Below are positions 17,029 through 25,728 of a stretch of 64,000 bases of DNA, one piece after another (the first letter of the stretch is position 1; the number at the start of each line of letters is the position of its first letter). The position numbers were made by a program, and so were the translations under genes. The DNA is from Pseudomonas sp. R5-89-07 (lineage in GTDB: Bacteria; Pseudomonadota; Gammaproteobacteria; Pseudomonadales; Pseudomonadaceae), in the NCBI RefSeq assembly GCF_003851685.1, contig NZ_CP027727.1:1302001-1366000 (forward strand). Reading direction: 5' to 3'. The notes under the pieces are model-generated. The model was not told the DNA's origin. It saw only the letters and a list, made by a program, of their open reading frames with translations, and did no database searches.

Positions 17029-18408
17029 CTACGCCGCCGTCTGCCGAATCGGCAGCACCACGCGAAACCTGGTGCCCTTGCCCACTTCACTGCTGACCGA
17101 GATATCGCCCCGGTGTTTCTTGACGATGCCGTAAGACAATGACAACCCCAGCCCGGTGCCTTCGCCCACCGGCTTGGTGGTAAAGAACGGGTCGAAAATC
17201 TTCTGCACGGCTTCGGGGGCAATCCCGCAGCCGTTGTCCGCCACTTCCAGCCAGATGTTCTCGCCATCCACGCCGTTGCTGATCGTGATGGTGCCGCGCT
17301 CCGGGCCCATGGCCTGGGCCGCGTTGATCACCAGGTTCATCACCACCTGGTTGAGCTGCGAGGCCAGGCATTCGATGTCCGGCAGTGGCGTGTAGTGCTT
17401 GACCACATCGGCTTTGTACTTGAGTTCGCTGGCGACGATGTTGAGCGTTGAGTCGATGCCTTGTTGCAGGTTGGCGAACTGCCAGGTCTGGTCGTTATCC
17501 ACCCGCGAGAAGTTTTTCAGGTCTTTGACGATCTGGACCACGCGGCCAATGCCGTCCTTGGACTCGCGGATCAGCACCGGGATGTCTTCCTTGAGAAAGT
17601 CCAGTTCCAGGTCCGTGCGCAGTGCCTTGAGCCGGTCGCGCTGGTCCTGCGCCGGGATCAGTGCTTCGCTGTGTTGATAAGCCTCCAGCATCTGTTGCAG
17701 CTGGTTGAAGTAGCTGTCGAGGGTGCTGAGGTTGGATGAAATGAAGCCTACCGGGTTGTTGATCTCGTGGGCGACGCCGGCCGCCAGTTGCCCCAGTGAG
17801 GCGAGCTTCTCCGACTGCACCAACTGGCTTTCCAGGTGTTTGCGCTCGTCGATCTCCAATTGCAACGCCTGGGTGCGTTGTTCCACCAGTTGTTCCAAAT
17901 GTTGCGTTTGCAGGGAAGCTCGCCGGGCCATGTCCCATTTATTGGCCAGGGTATTGGCCATTTGCTGGACTTCGATGTTGTCGAACGGCTTCTTCAGGAT
18001 CAGCAAGCGGTCATAGGCGTTCAGGCGAGACAACAGCTCGTCCCAGGAGTAATCCGAGTAGGCGGTGCACACCACGACTTGCAGTTCAGGCGCGACCTTC
18101 CACAGTTGCTCGATGGTCTTCGCGCCGTCCCAGCCCTGGGGCATGCGCATGTCCACGAAGGCCAGCGCGTAAGGGCGTTGTTCCGCCATGGCAGTGGTCA
18201 GCAAGCCCAGGCCTTCTTCGCCGCCGTAAGCGCAATGCAGTTCGAACGCCTGGGCTTGCGGCTTGACGGCATCGCCAAACAGCGCCGACTCCATGTCGTC
18301 CAGCGCCTGGTTGGTTTGCGCGCTCGGCATCAGGATCTTGCGGAAATCCTCATGGATGGAGGGGGTGTCATCGATCAGCAGGATGCGCCGGTTGGGAGGC
18401 TGGTTCAT
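17029..18408 (-). CDS. Response-regulator/histidine-kinase hybrid (REC-HisKA-HATPase)
   Basis: A soluble 459-residue protein. Residues 8-150 form a receiver domain (IDD at 12-14, phospho-acceptor D86 in FVDMRMP, K139 in LKKPF), then a coiled coil, an H-box [12 protein letters not shown] with H214, and a HATPase domain with N-box [16 protein letters not shown] and [13 protein letters not shown]. It has no membrane segment, so its input must arrive through the receiver. Its receiver is closely similar to that of the REC-GGDEF-EAL protein three genes upstream. Its start overlaps the stop of the preceding kinase gene by four bases; it is last in the operon. Confidence 0.9.
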   Translation of the reverse strand: MNQPPNRRILLIDDTPSIHEDFRKILMPSAQTNQALDDMESALFGDAVKPQAQAFELHCAYGGEEGLGLLTTAMAEQRPYALAFVDMRMPQGWDGAKTIEQLWKVAPELQVVVCTAYSDYSWDELLSRLNAYDRLLILKKPFDNIEVQQMANTLANKWDMARRASLQTQHLEQLVEQRTQALQLEIDERKHLESQLVQSEKLASLGQLAAGVAHEINNPVGFISSNLSTLDSYFNQLQQMLEAYQHSEALIPAQDQRDRLKALRTDLELDFLKEDIPVLIRESKDGIGRVVQIVKDLKNFSRVDNDQTWQFANLQQGIDSTLNIVASELKYKADVVKHYTPLPDIECLASQLNQVVMNLVINAAQAMGPERGTITISNGVDGENIWLEVADNGCGIAPEAVQKIFDPFFTTKPVGEGTGLGLSLSYGIVKKHRGDISVSSEVGKGTRFRVVLPIRQTAA

Positions 18409-20231
18409 GAGGTACTTCCGGCAAGGGTCAAGGGAATCGTCAAGGTAAACACCGCGCCAAGGCCCGGCCCGTCGCTGTGCGCCGTGAGTTGGCCATGCAT
18501 TTCCACGGCGGCCAGGGCGCAGCTGTGCAGGCCGAAACCGTGGCCTTCCTTGCGGGTGGTAAAGCCGTGGGTGAAGATCCGTGTCATGTTCTCGGTCGGT
18601 ATGCCTTCACCATCGTCCTTCACACTGATTTTAAGGGTCTCGTCACCTACCTGCTCGACCCTCAGGGTGATTTGCCGTGGCCGCTCGGAAAGACCGGACA
18701 TGGCGTACTTGGCGTTGCTGATCAGGTTGACCATGATCAGCAGCAGCCGGTGTTTGTCCCCCAGAATCTGCGGCACCGGCGCGTACTCCTTGACCACCGT
18801 GACGTGGTGACGACTCAGCGCGCCGGCGTTCATGCGCAGGGCATCGTCCATCAAGGTGCCGATATCCACAGGCTCCAGCAGTGTGGAAACGCCAGCATAG
18901 GATTGCTGGGTCGAGACGATGTCCTTGATGTGGTCGACGCTTTTGCTCAGTTGCGTCAGCTCATCGCTCATACCTTGCTGCTCGACGGCAATCGCCTCCA
19001 CCAGTTGGTTCAGGTAGCCCGGCAGCAATTTGCCTTTTTCATCCTCGGTAAGGAAGGTGCCCAGGTCGCCCTGATGCGCGTTGATCAATTGCATGGCTTT
19101 GCCCAGGCCCTGGGCCTTGCTGCTGCGCAGCTTGCGGCTGACCAGGTCGGCGGAGATATTCACGCTGTTAAGCACGTTGCCGACATTGTGCAGCACGTTG
19201 GTCGCAATCTCGGCCATGCCCGCCTGGCGGGCGCTGTCCAGCAGTTCGCTCTGGGCATCCTTGAGTTGTTGCGTGCGCCGTTCCACTCGCTGCTCCAGGG
19301 TTTCGTTGGCCGACTGCAGGGCGCGGTTGACGCGGTTGATTTCGGCGAAACTGCGCAGCAGGCGCACCGCCAGGTAGAGCAGCAACACCACCAGCAACGT
19401 CGAGAACACCAGCAGGTAGCGGTGGTACTGATGATCGATGAGGTCGGCGGCCTGCTGGTCCTGATCGAGGTGGGTGGTCAGCGCATCGAGGCGCTCGGCC
19501 ACGGGCACGGCAGCAATGCGCTCAAGCAGGCTGTTGACCAAGGGCTGTTCGCGCAGGATCAGCGAAATATGGTTACTGAGGATGTCCACCGGCGCCCGGA
19601 ACTCAACGGGCAGGCTCTGTTTGTTGATCGCCAGTTTGCCCAGGCCCACCAGGATATCGGCGGCGCGCTCGTCGCTGGTGACCTGGGCGAACTCCAGGCT
19701 GCTGAGCAGCAGGTCGTAGGTGTCGGTGGCCACGCCCTGCAGTTGCAGCCGGCCTTCATCGTTCATGCTGCTGAATTGGGCCTGGATGTCGTCTTCGGCG
19801 GTGGGCAAGAATGCCAGTGAGTTACGCAACACGGCGTTGTGGGATTTGAACTGGTCCACCAGCCGGGCTTTTTCCTGGATGGCCGTCCGATACTCGGCCA
19901 GGCTGGCTTGCCAGGCCGGCAGGTCGGTCGAGTTGTGGTAGCCGTCGCGACTCTCCAATTGCGCCCCGATCCGGGTCATTTCCGTAAGGGGCGTGACCAG
20001 CGGGTCGTAGTTATGGGTAATCGCGATCCGCGCCTTGAGCACTTCGCTGTCCCATTGGGCGTTGAGCTGCTGGAGTTGACGGAGCAGGTCCCGTGACTCG
20101 GTATAGGTGGCCGTTTGGTCGCGGGACGACTTGAGGTACAAAAACATCAGCGTGGAGGCCAGAAACAGGGTCATCAGGCCAAGCAATACCTGGCTGGCGC
20201 GGCGGCGATACAAGGGTAACAGTCGTCTCAT
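18405..20231 (-). CDS. Membrane sensor histidine kinase with a DAHL-like helical periplasmic domain
   Basis: ATG at 20231 overlaps the peroxidase stop (ATGA) and gives 608 residues. Two membrane segments (about 14-33 and 272-292) bracket a ~240-residue all-helical periplasmic region without cysteines, resembling DAHL sensor domains. A coiled coil leads to an atypical H-box AEIATNVLHNVGNVLNSV with H348 followed by N rather than E, then N-box NLISNAKYAM, DDGEGI and GHGFGLHSCALAA. It is translationally coupled on both sides: to the di-haem peroxidase upstream and the REC-kinase downstream. Ligand unknown; context suggests periplasmic redox or peroxide state (inference). Confidence 0.88.
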   Translation of the reverse strand: MRRLLPLYRRRASQVLLGLMTLFLASTLMFLYLKSSRDQTATYTESRDLLRQLQQLNAQWDSEVLKARIAITHNYDPLVTPLTEMTRIGAQLESRDGYHNSTDLPAWQASLAEYRTAIQEKARLVDQFKSHNAVLRNSLAFLPTAEDDIQAQFSSMNDEGRLQLQGVATDTYDLLLSSLEFAQVTSDERAADILVGLGKLAINKQSLPVEFRAPVDILSNHISLILREQPLVNSLLERIAAVPVAERLDALTTHLDQDQQAADLIDHQYHRYLLVFSTLLVVLLLYLAVRLLRSFAEINRVNRALQSANETLEQRVERRTQQLKDAQSELLDSARQAGMAEIATNVLHNVGNVLNSVNISADLVSRKLRSSKAQGLGKAMQLINAHQGDLGTFLTEDEKGKLLPGYLNQLVEAIAVEQQGMSDELTQLSKSVDHIKDIVSTQQSYAGVSTLLEPVDIGTLMDDALRMNAGALSRHHVTVVKEYAPVPQILGDKHRLLLIMVNLISNAKYAMSGLSERPRQITLRVEQVGDETLKISVKDDGEGIPTENMTRIFTHGFTTRKEGHGFGLHSCALAAVEMHGQLTAHSDGPGLGAVFTLTIPLTLAGSTS

Positions 20232-21196
20232 AGCGGCTTGCCCGCCCATTCGCCGGTCAGGGTCTTGAGAAACTGGATGATCAGGTCCTTGTCTTCCTGG
20301 ATCGGGTTGCGCCCCAGTTGGTACTTGAACATCACATCGACCGCGTCTTCCAACGTCTTGGCCGAGGCGTCGTGAAAGTACGGTGCGGTGACGGCCACAT
20401 TGCGCAGGCTGGGCACCTTGAACACATGGCGGTCCTCTTCGTCTTTTGTCAGCAGGTAACGTCCGAGGTCCGACTCCTGCGGATTACCGCGCGCCTGGAA
20501 GTAGTCGCCCATCACGCCGAACTTCTGGAACATGTTGCCGCCAATATTCACGCCCTGGTGGCAGGCAATGCAGCCGTAATCCTTGAAGCGCTGGTAACCG
20601 TACTTTTCCTGGGTGGTGAGTATCTCGGTGTTGCCTTGCAAGTACTGATCGAACCGCGAGTTGGGCGTGAGCAGCGTGCGCTCGTAAGTCGCCAGAGCGT
20701 TTTGCACGTTGGCGGCGCTGAGGCCATCGGGGTACGCCTGCCTGAAGGCGTTCTGGTAGACGGGCAGGGCGGACAGGTTCTGCACCACGGTTTCCCAGTC
20801 ACTGCCCATTTCCACGGGGCTGGTGACCACTTGTTCGACCTGAGCTTCCAGCGTGTCTACCCGACCGTTCCAGAACTGCTTGAAGTTCAGGCTGGCGTTG
20901 AACACCGAAGGCGTGTTGAGTTCCACGGGTTTACCGTCAAAACCCATCGAGAACGGCTTGTTGTCGGCGCCGCCGGATTCCAGGCGGTGGCAGCTGGCGC
21001 AGGACAGCGTGTTATTGGCCGATAAGCGCGGCTCGTTGAACAATTGGCGGCCCAGCTCAACCTTGGCCGGGTCCAGCGTCGGTACCGGCGGCAGGGGTTT
21101 GAGCGCCTCGTTCAGCGGTGCGGCTGCCAGCGGCGCGCCGGTGCCTAGGCACAACGCGAAAATAAAGCCAATACAGACAGTTGAAACATTGCTCAA
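20228..21196 (-). CDS. Di-haem cytochrome c peroxidase family protein
   Basis: A 322-residue exported protein with a signal peptide ending near APLAAAP. It has two CXXCH haem c motifs, CASCH at 66-70 and CIACH at 209-213, with the spacing of bacterial CcpA/MauG-type peroxidases, and the downstream signature FKVPSLRNVAVTAPYFHDAS. Family members reduce H2O2 in the periplasm with electrons from cytochrome c or azurin. It is unusual to find it inside a signal-transduction operon: a REC-GGDEF-EAL gene lies 24 bases upstream and a sensor kinase gene overlaps its stop codon. It may modulate the signal sensed by that kinase. Confidence 0.9.
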   Translation of the reverse strand: MSNVSTVCIGFIFALCLGTGAPLAAAPLNEALKPLPPVPTLDPAKVELGRQLFNEPRLSANNTLSCASCHRLESGGADNKPFSMGFDGKPVELNTPSVFNASLNFKQFWNGRVDTLEAQVEQVVTSPVEMGSDWETVVQNLSALPVYQNAFRQAYPDGLSAANVQNALATYERTLLTPNSRFDQYLQGNTEILTTQEKYGYQRFKDYGCIACHQGVNIGGNMFQKFGVMGDYFQARGNPQESDLGRYLLTKDEEDRHVFKVPSLRNVAVTAPYFHDASAKTLEDAVDVMFKYQLGRNPIQEDKDLIIQFLKTLTGEWAGKPL

Positions 21197-21220
21197 GCGA
21201 GCACTCCTTGCGGCCTGGGG

Positions 21221-23095
21221 CTATTGATCGGGCATCAGTGTCGCGCAACCCGCTTGCAGCAACTGCACGAAATCGGTCGGCGCCAACGCCTTGCTGAAGA
21301 GAAAGCCCTGGCCCTCTTCACACCGCTGGGCTTTGAGGAAGTTCAGCTGTTCGACGGTTTCCACGCCTTCGGCAATGATGTTCAGCTCCAGGCTTTTACC
21401 CATGCCGATGATAGCGCTGATCAGTTGTTCATCCTGACTATTAATGCTCAGGCCGCGCACGAAGGATTGGTCAATCTTCAGCACATCGATGGGAAAGCGT
21501 CGCAGGTAGCTGAGACTGGAGTAACCCGTGCCGAAATCATCCAGGGCCAGGCGCACGCCCATCGCCTTGATCCTTTGCAGGAGAGTCACGGTGTCGTCGA
21601 CATTTTGCATCAGCACGCTTTCGGTGATTTCCAGCTCCAGCAGGGCGGGCGGCAGGCCGGTCTGTTCAAGGATGGCGGCCAGGTTGTCGACGAAGTCCCG
21701 CTGGCGAAAGTCGATCGCCGAAATATTCACCGACATGCGCAGCGGTGGCAGGCCCATCTCCCGCCAGGCTTGGGCTTGTGCGCAGGCCTGGCGCAGTACC
21801 CACTGGGTCAGGCGCACGATCAGACCGCTGTCTTCGGCGACCGGAATGAACTCGGCCGGGCTGACCCAGCCGGACCTCGGTTGAAACCAGCGCGTGAGCG
21901 CCTCCGCGCCGACGATCTGCCCGGAGTCCAGATCCAGCTTGGGCTGGTAATGCACCACGAACTCATCGCGTTCCAGTGCCTGGCGGATCGCGCTCTCCAG
22001 GTTCTGCTGGTGCTGGGCGCGCAGGTTCATGTCTTCGGTATAGAAACTGAAGTCGTTCTGGCCGCGTTCCTTGCTGGTGCGCATGGCGGTTTCAGCCTGC
22101 TTGAGCAAGCCCACCGCATTGGCGCTGTCGTCAGGGTAAATGCTGATGCCCAGGCTGGCGGTAACGCTCAGGTCGTGCCCCGCGACGTGGCGCGTCGCGC
22201 TGACGGCATCGAGCACCTTTTGCGCAATGTGCTGGGTTTGCTGGGGATGCTGGATGTCATTGAGCAGGATCACGAACTCATCGGCGCCATAACGAAACAC
22301 CGAATCCGACGCCCGCACCGTTGCCACCAGATTCTGGCTGACCTGCTCAAGCACTTCATCGCCGACCGGGTAGCCCAGGGCGTTGTTGATGCGCTTGAAG
22401 CGGTCGAGCCCGATAAACATCACCGCCAGTTGCGTGTCATGTCGCCGGCCCAGGGCGATGGCCTGGGTCAGCCGGTCGCCCAGCAGCGTACTGTTGGGCA
22501 GCGCGGTAAGGGCATCGTACTGCAACAGGTGCGACACCTTGAGCAGTTCTTGTACGCGCTCTTCGATGATGCGCTCCAGGCTGATCACCTTGAGCGCGGC
22601 GTCCTGGGCCAGTTGCCATTTCCAGGTGAGGGCGCTGGCCATCTGGCGGATTTCCAGGTGGTCGAACGGCTTTTTCAGGATCAGCAACTGATCGTTGTAC
22701 TTCAAGCGCGCTTCGATCGCCTCGAAGGAGTAATCGGAATAGGCGGTGCACAGGGCAATTTGCAGGTTGGGATCCACGTCCCACAACTGTTCGATGGTAT
22801 GCAGCCCGTCCCAGCCAGGGGGCATGCGCATGTCGATAAACACCATAGCGTAGGGGGCATTGGCCGCTAACGCCTTGTTCACCAGCGCCAGCGCTTCCTG
22901 GCCCTGGTAGGCGGAGTCCAGCTCGAACGCCTGGCGTACTGGCGCAGCCGTACCGAAAAGGGCTGATTCCAATGTGTCCAGGGAGGGCTCGCCGTGCTCG
23001 TCTGCACAGAGGATCTTGCGAAAATCCTGGTGGATCGAGGCCGTGTCATCGACGATCAGGATGCGGCGGTTGGCCCGCCCTGAGTTCGGGTTCAT
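21221..23095 (-). CDS. Response regulator with GGDEF and EAL domains (c-di-GMP turnover)
   Basis: The chosen ATG at 23095 has an AGGG at suitable distance and gives 624 residues; an extension to 23173 is possible. The receiver has D88 in FIDMRMP and K in LKKPF. The GGDEF domain has a degenerate active site, GADEF at 270-274, with an intact inhibitory RxxD (RASD, 261-264) five residues before. The EAL domain has EAL at 398-400 and DDFGTGYSSLSYL, so c-di-GMP phosphodiesterase activity is likely and cyclase activity doubtful. It heads the four-gene operon and shares its receiver type with the last gene. Confidence 0.92.
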   Translation of the reverse strand: MNPNSGRANRRILIVDDTASIHQDFRKILCADEHGEPSLDTLESALFGTAAPVRQAFELDSAYQGQEALALVNKALAANAPYAMVFIDMRMPPGWDGLHTIEQLWDVDPNLQIALCTAYSDYSFEAIEARLKYNDQLLILKKPFDHLEIRQMASALTWKWQLAQDAALKVISLERIIEERVQELLKVSHLLQYDALTALPNSTLLGDRLTQAIALGRRHDTQLAVMFIGLDRFKRINNALGYPVGDEVLEQVSQNLVATVRASDSVFRYGADEFVILLNDIQHPQQTQHIAQKVLDAVSATRHVAGHDLSVTASLGISIYPDDSANAVGLLKQAETAMRTSKERGQNDFSFYTEDMNLRAQHQQNLESAIRQALERDEFVVHYQPKLDLDSGQIVGAEALTRWFQPRSGWVSPAEFIPVAEDSGLIVRLTQWVLRQACAQAQAWREMGLPPLRMSVNISAIDFRQRDFVDNLAAILEQTGLPPALLELEITESVLMQNVDDTVTLLQRIKAMGVRLALDDFGTGYSSLSYLRRFPIDVLKIDQSFVRGLSINSQDEQLISAIIGMGKSLELNIIAEGVETVEQLNFLKAQRCEEGQGFLFSKALAPTDFVQLLQAGCATLMPDQ

Positions 23096-23316
23096 GGCAC
23101 CCTGCGCCTGTGCAACAAACTCGATGGCATAATGATTCCTTCCCTGGTCCTGCAACTGAGCGGGTGTGGGCATGCAGTGACAGCATAGCTGAGCTCCCTT
23201 GATATCGACGGCCAGTTGGCGTCAAATCAACAGCGTTTTCGCGCTGCTGGCCTGAACCGGCACGGCGCACGGGTTCAATTGAGCTTAACTTCGTTTAATG
23301 TGAAGGCAGAGTCGCC

Positions 23317-24630
23317 ATGGATGAACAACTCGCTACCAAGTCCGCTGTTCTGCTGGTCGATGATGAAGAGTCGATCCTCAACAGCCTGCGCCGCCTGTTG
23401 CGCAGCCAGCCTTACGAGGTGGTGTTGGCCACCAGCGGCGCACAGGCGCTGGAGATCATGGCGGCTCGCCCCATTGATCTGGTGATGAGCGACGCGCGCA
23501 TGCCCGGCATGGACGGGGCCACGCTGCTGGCCGAGGTCCATCGCCTGTACCCGGCCACCAGCCGCATCCTGCTCACCGGTTACGCCGACCTGACCACCAT
23601 CATCAAGGCCATCAATGACGGGCAGATTCACCGCTACATCAGCAAACCCTGGAATGACGAGGAGTTGCAGTTGGTCCTGCAACAAACCCTCGAACACCAG
23701 CGCCTCGAACGCCTGACCCTTGACCAGAACGATCAGCTCAAAGCGCTGAACGCCACCCTGGAAAAACGCGTGACGGCGCGCACCGCCGAACTGCAACAGA
23801 CCGCCGACATGCTCGACCTGGCCTACGACGAGCTCAAGCGCAGCTACGTGACCGGCACTGAAGTTTTTTCGCTGCTGGCCAACCTGCGCTTGCCCAAGGA
23901 CAAACAGACCAACCGCGCATTGATCGAACTGATCCGCGTGTACTGCGCCGCCCAATCCATGGATGAGGCCAGCACCCGCGACCTGACGATGGCCGCCGCG
24001 CTGTACAACATCGGCAAACTGAGCTGGACCGACAGCATGATGGTTGCGCCGTCCGACAAGCTGCACAGCACCGACCGCGCGCTGTATCGCGAATACCCGA
24101 CCCAGAGCGAGTCGCTGTTGATGACCCTGGAGCCGATGAAGGACGCGGCGCGGATCATCCGTCACCATCAGGAGCGCTGGGACGGCTCGGGGTTTCCCGA
24201 CCATCTCAAGGGCGACGCGATCCCGCCGGGTTCGCGGCTGCTGAAACTGGCCGTGGATTTCATCGAGTTGCAAAAAGGCTTGATCCTGGAACGGCACCTG
24301 AACAGCGATGAAGCATTGTTGTACATTCGCAAATACGCCGGGCGCCTGTATGACCCGGAACTGGTCGAGGATTTTGTACAGGCCTGCGCGACCTTCCTCA
24401 GCGATGTGACCCTGGGCGATCCCACGGTCAAAGTCCTCACTACCCGCGAACTTGAAGCCGGCATGGTCCTGGCGCGCAACCTCAACGCCGATAACGGCAT
24501 GCTGCTGCTCAATGCCGGCAAGGTGCTCAACCTGCCGCTGGTGGACAAGCTGATCGCGTTCGAGGCAATGGAGGGCGCAAAATACAGCGTATTCATCAAA
24601 CAACCCGACGAGATAACGATTCCCTCATGA
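23317..24630 (+). CDS. Response regulator with degenerate HD-GYP (YN-GYP) domain
   Basis: A 437-residue protein: receiver at residues 8-125 (D59 in MSDARMPG, K110 in SKPW), a coiled coil, then an HD-GYP-type domain. The catalytic HD pair is replaced by YN (230-231, in LYNIGK), and the first metal-site histidine also appears missing (KQTNR), while HHQERWDGSGFP (283-294) is kept. It is probably not a c-di-GMP phosphodiesterase. P. aeruginosa PA2572 is a known YN-GYP protein of this design, affecting motility and virulence. Divergent from the REC-GGDEF-EAL operon; Nudix and GNAT genes overlap downstream. Confidence 0.9.
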   Translation: MDEQLATKSAVLLVDDEESILNSLRRLLRSQPYEVVLATSGAQALEIMAARPIDLVMSDARMPGMDGATLLAEVHRLYPATSRILLTGYADLTTIIKAINDGQIHRYISKPWNDEELQLVLQQTLEHQRLERLTLDQNDQLKALNATLEKRVTARTAELQQTADMLDLAYDELKRSYVTGTEVFSLLANLRLPKDKQTNRALIELIRVYCAAQSMDEASTRDLTMAAALYNIGKLSWTDSMMVAPSDKLHSTDRALYREYPTQSESLLMTLEPMKDAARIIRHHQERWDGSGFPDHLKGDAIPPGSRLLKLAVDFIELQKGLILERHLNSDEALLYIRKYAGRLYDPELVEDFVQACATFLSDVTLGDPTVKVLTTRELEAGMVLARNLNADNGMLLLNAGKVLNLPLVDKLIAFEAMEGAKYSVFIKQPDEITIPS

Positions 24631-25040
24631 GCCATTCCACTATCCGCATCGCTGCCGCCGTCCTGATCGATAAAAACGGCCAGACCCTGCTGGTGCGCAA
24701 ACGCGGGACCCTGGCCTTCATGCAACCGGGCGGCAAGATCGATGCGGGCGAACAACCCGTCGAGGCGCTGGCCCGTGAGCTGCACGAAGAACTGAACCTG
24801 CGCATCGACCCGGCAGACGCGGTGTACCTCGGCCAGTTCTCGGGGCCCGCCGCCAACGAGCCGGGCTTTACCGTGCAGGCCGACATGTTCCAGCTGCACA
24901 TCGACGTGGCGGTCACCCCGGCCGCTGAAATTGAAGAAATACGCTGGATCGACCCCATGGGCGACGGCGGCCTGCACCTGGCGCCGCTGAGCCGCGATCA
25001 GATCCTGCCGCTCTACCGCGCGTCGTTGACCCGCGCATGA
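24627..25040 (+). CDS. Nudix hydrolase
   Basis: The 137-residue protein contains a complete Nudix box GGKIDAGEQPVEALARELHEEL (residues about 35-56) with the REXXEE residues in place. Such enzymes hydrolyse nucleoside diphosphates linked to another group; the substrate cannot be predicted. The ATG overlaps the stop of the YN-GYP gene by four bases, and its own stop overlaps the next start in the same way, so the three genes are expected to be translated together. Confidence 0.9.
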   Translation: MSHSTIRIAAAVLIDKNGQTLLVRKRGTLAFMQPGGKIDAGEQPVEALARELHEELNLRIDPADAVYLGQFSGPAANEPGFTVQADMFQLHIDVAVTPAAEIEEIRWIDPMGDGGLHLAPLSRDQILPLYRASLTRA

Positions 25041-25543
25041 TCATTCGCCGGCTCAATGCCTGCGATGCCGACGCCTATCGAGCCTTGATGCTCGAGGCCT
25101 ATGGCGCCTATCCCCAGGCGTTCACCTCCAGCGTGGCCGAGCGTGCAGCGATGCCGTTGAACTGGTGGCAAAAGCGCCTCGACAACCCGCTGGATTGCGT
25201 GCTGGGCGGTTTTGATGGGGCGCGACTGGCGGGCATTGTCGGCCTGGCCTACGAGCCGCGGGAAAAAGCGCGGCACAAGGTGACCCTGTTCGGCATGTAC
25301 GTGACCCAGGCGTCTCAGCACAAGGGCATGGGCCGGCGGCTGGTGGAGGCGGCGCTGGTAGAAGCCCGTCGGCAGCCGCATCTGAAACTGATTCAACTGA
25401 CCGTCACTGCCGGTAATGACGTGGCGTTAGCGCTTTACCAGCGCTGCGGTTTCGTCCAGTACGGCCTTGAGCCGTTGGCGGTGCGGGTCGGCGTCGAGTA
25501 TTTCGACAAGATTCATATGTGGCGCGAATTGAAAGGCCAGTGA
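25037..25543 (+). CDS. GNAT-family N-acetyltransferase
   Basis: The 168-residue protein has the GNAT fold: N-terminal IIRRLNACDADAYRALMLEA, acetyl-CoA binding motif A at KVTLFGMYVTQASQHKGMGRRLVEAAL (Q-x-x-G-x-G/A type), and motif B in LTVTAGNDVALALYQRCGFVQYG. Substrate unknown. It is the last gene of a tightly overlapping trio with the YN-GYP regulator and the Nudix gene, followed by a composite REP element. Confidence 0.9.
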   Translation: MIIRRLNACDADAYRALMLEAYGAYPQAFTSSVAERAAMPLNWWQKRLDNPLDCVLGGFDGARLAGIVGLAYEPREKARHKVTLFGMYVTQASQHKGMGRRLVEAALVEARRQPHLKLIQLTVTAGNDVALALYQRCGFVQYGLEPLAVRVGVEYFDKIHMWRELKGQ

Positions 25544-25562
25544 ATTCACTGTGCAAGCAAGC

Positions 25563-25724
25563 CGCCATCGGGGGCAAGCCCCAGTGTAGGAGCGAGCTTG
25601 CTCGCGAAAAACGCCCAGGCAACGCATTCATTCTGGATGAACGCGGGGGCCCTGAGTTCTTCGCGAGCAAGCTCGCTCCTACAAAAAGCCTTAACTGACT
25701 GGCATTAGGGCAAGCCCCTCCCAC
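25563..25724. repeat. Composite nested repeat, second copy (inverted relative to 8.2 kb)
   Basis: A 99-base TAGGAGCG-family REPIN (25585-25683) sits between CCATCGGGGGCAAGCCCC on the left and AGGGCAAGCCCCTCCCACC on the right. The right flank and the interior are nearly identical to the reverse complement of the 8155-8343 element; the left outer arm is truncated. Confidence 0.88.
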
Positions 25725-25728
25725 CTGC

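Noticed and set aside
21224..22870. 548-codon plus-strand ORF opposite the GGDEF-EAL gene
   Set aside because: Antisense shadow of a gene with clear REC, GGDEF and EAL motifs; no ribosome-binding site or domain.
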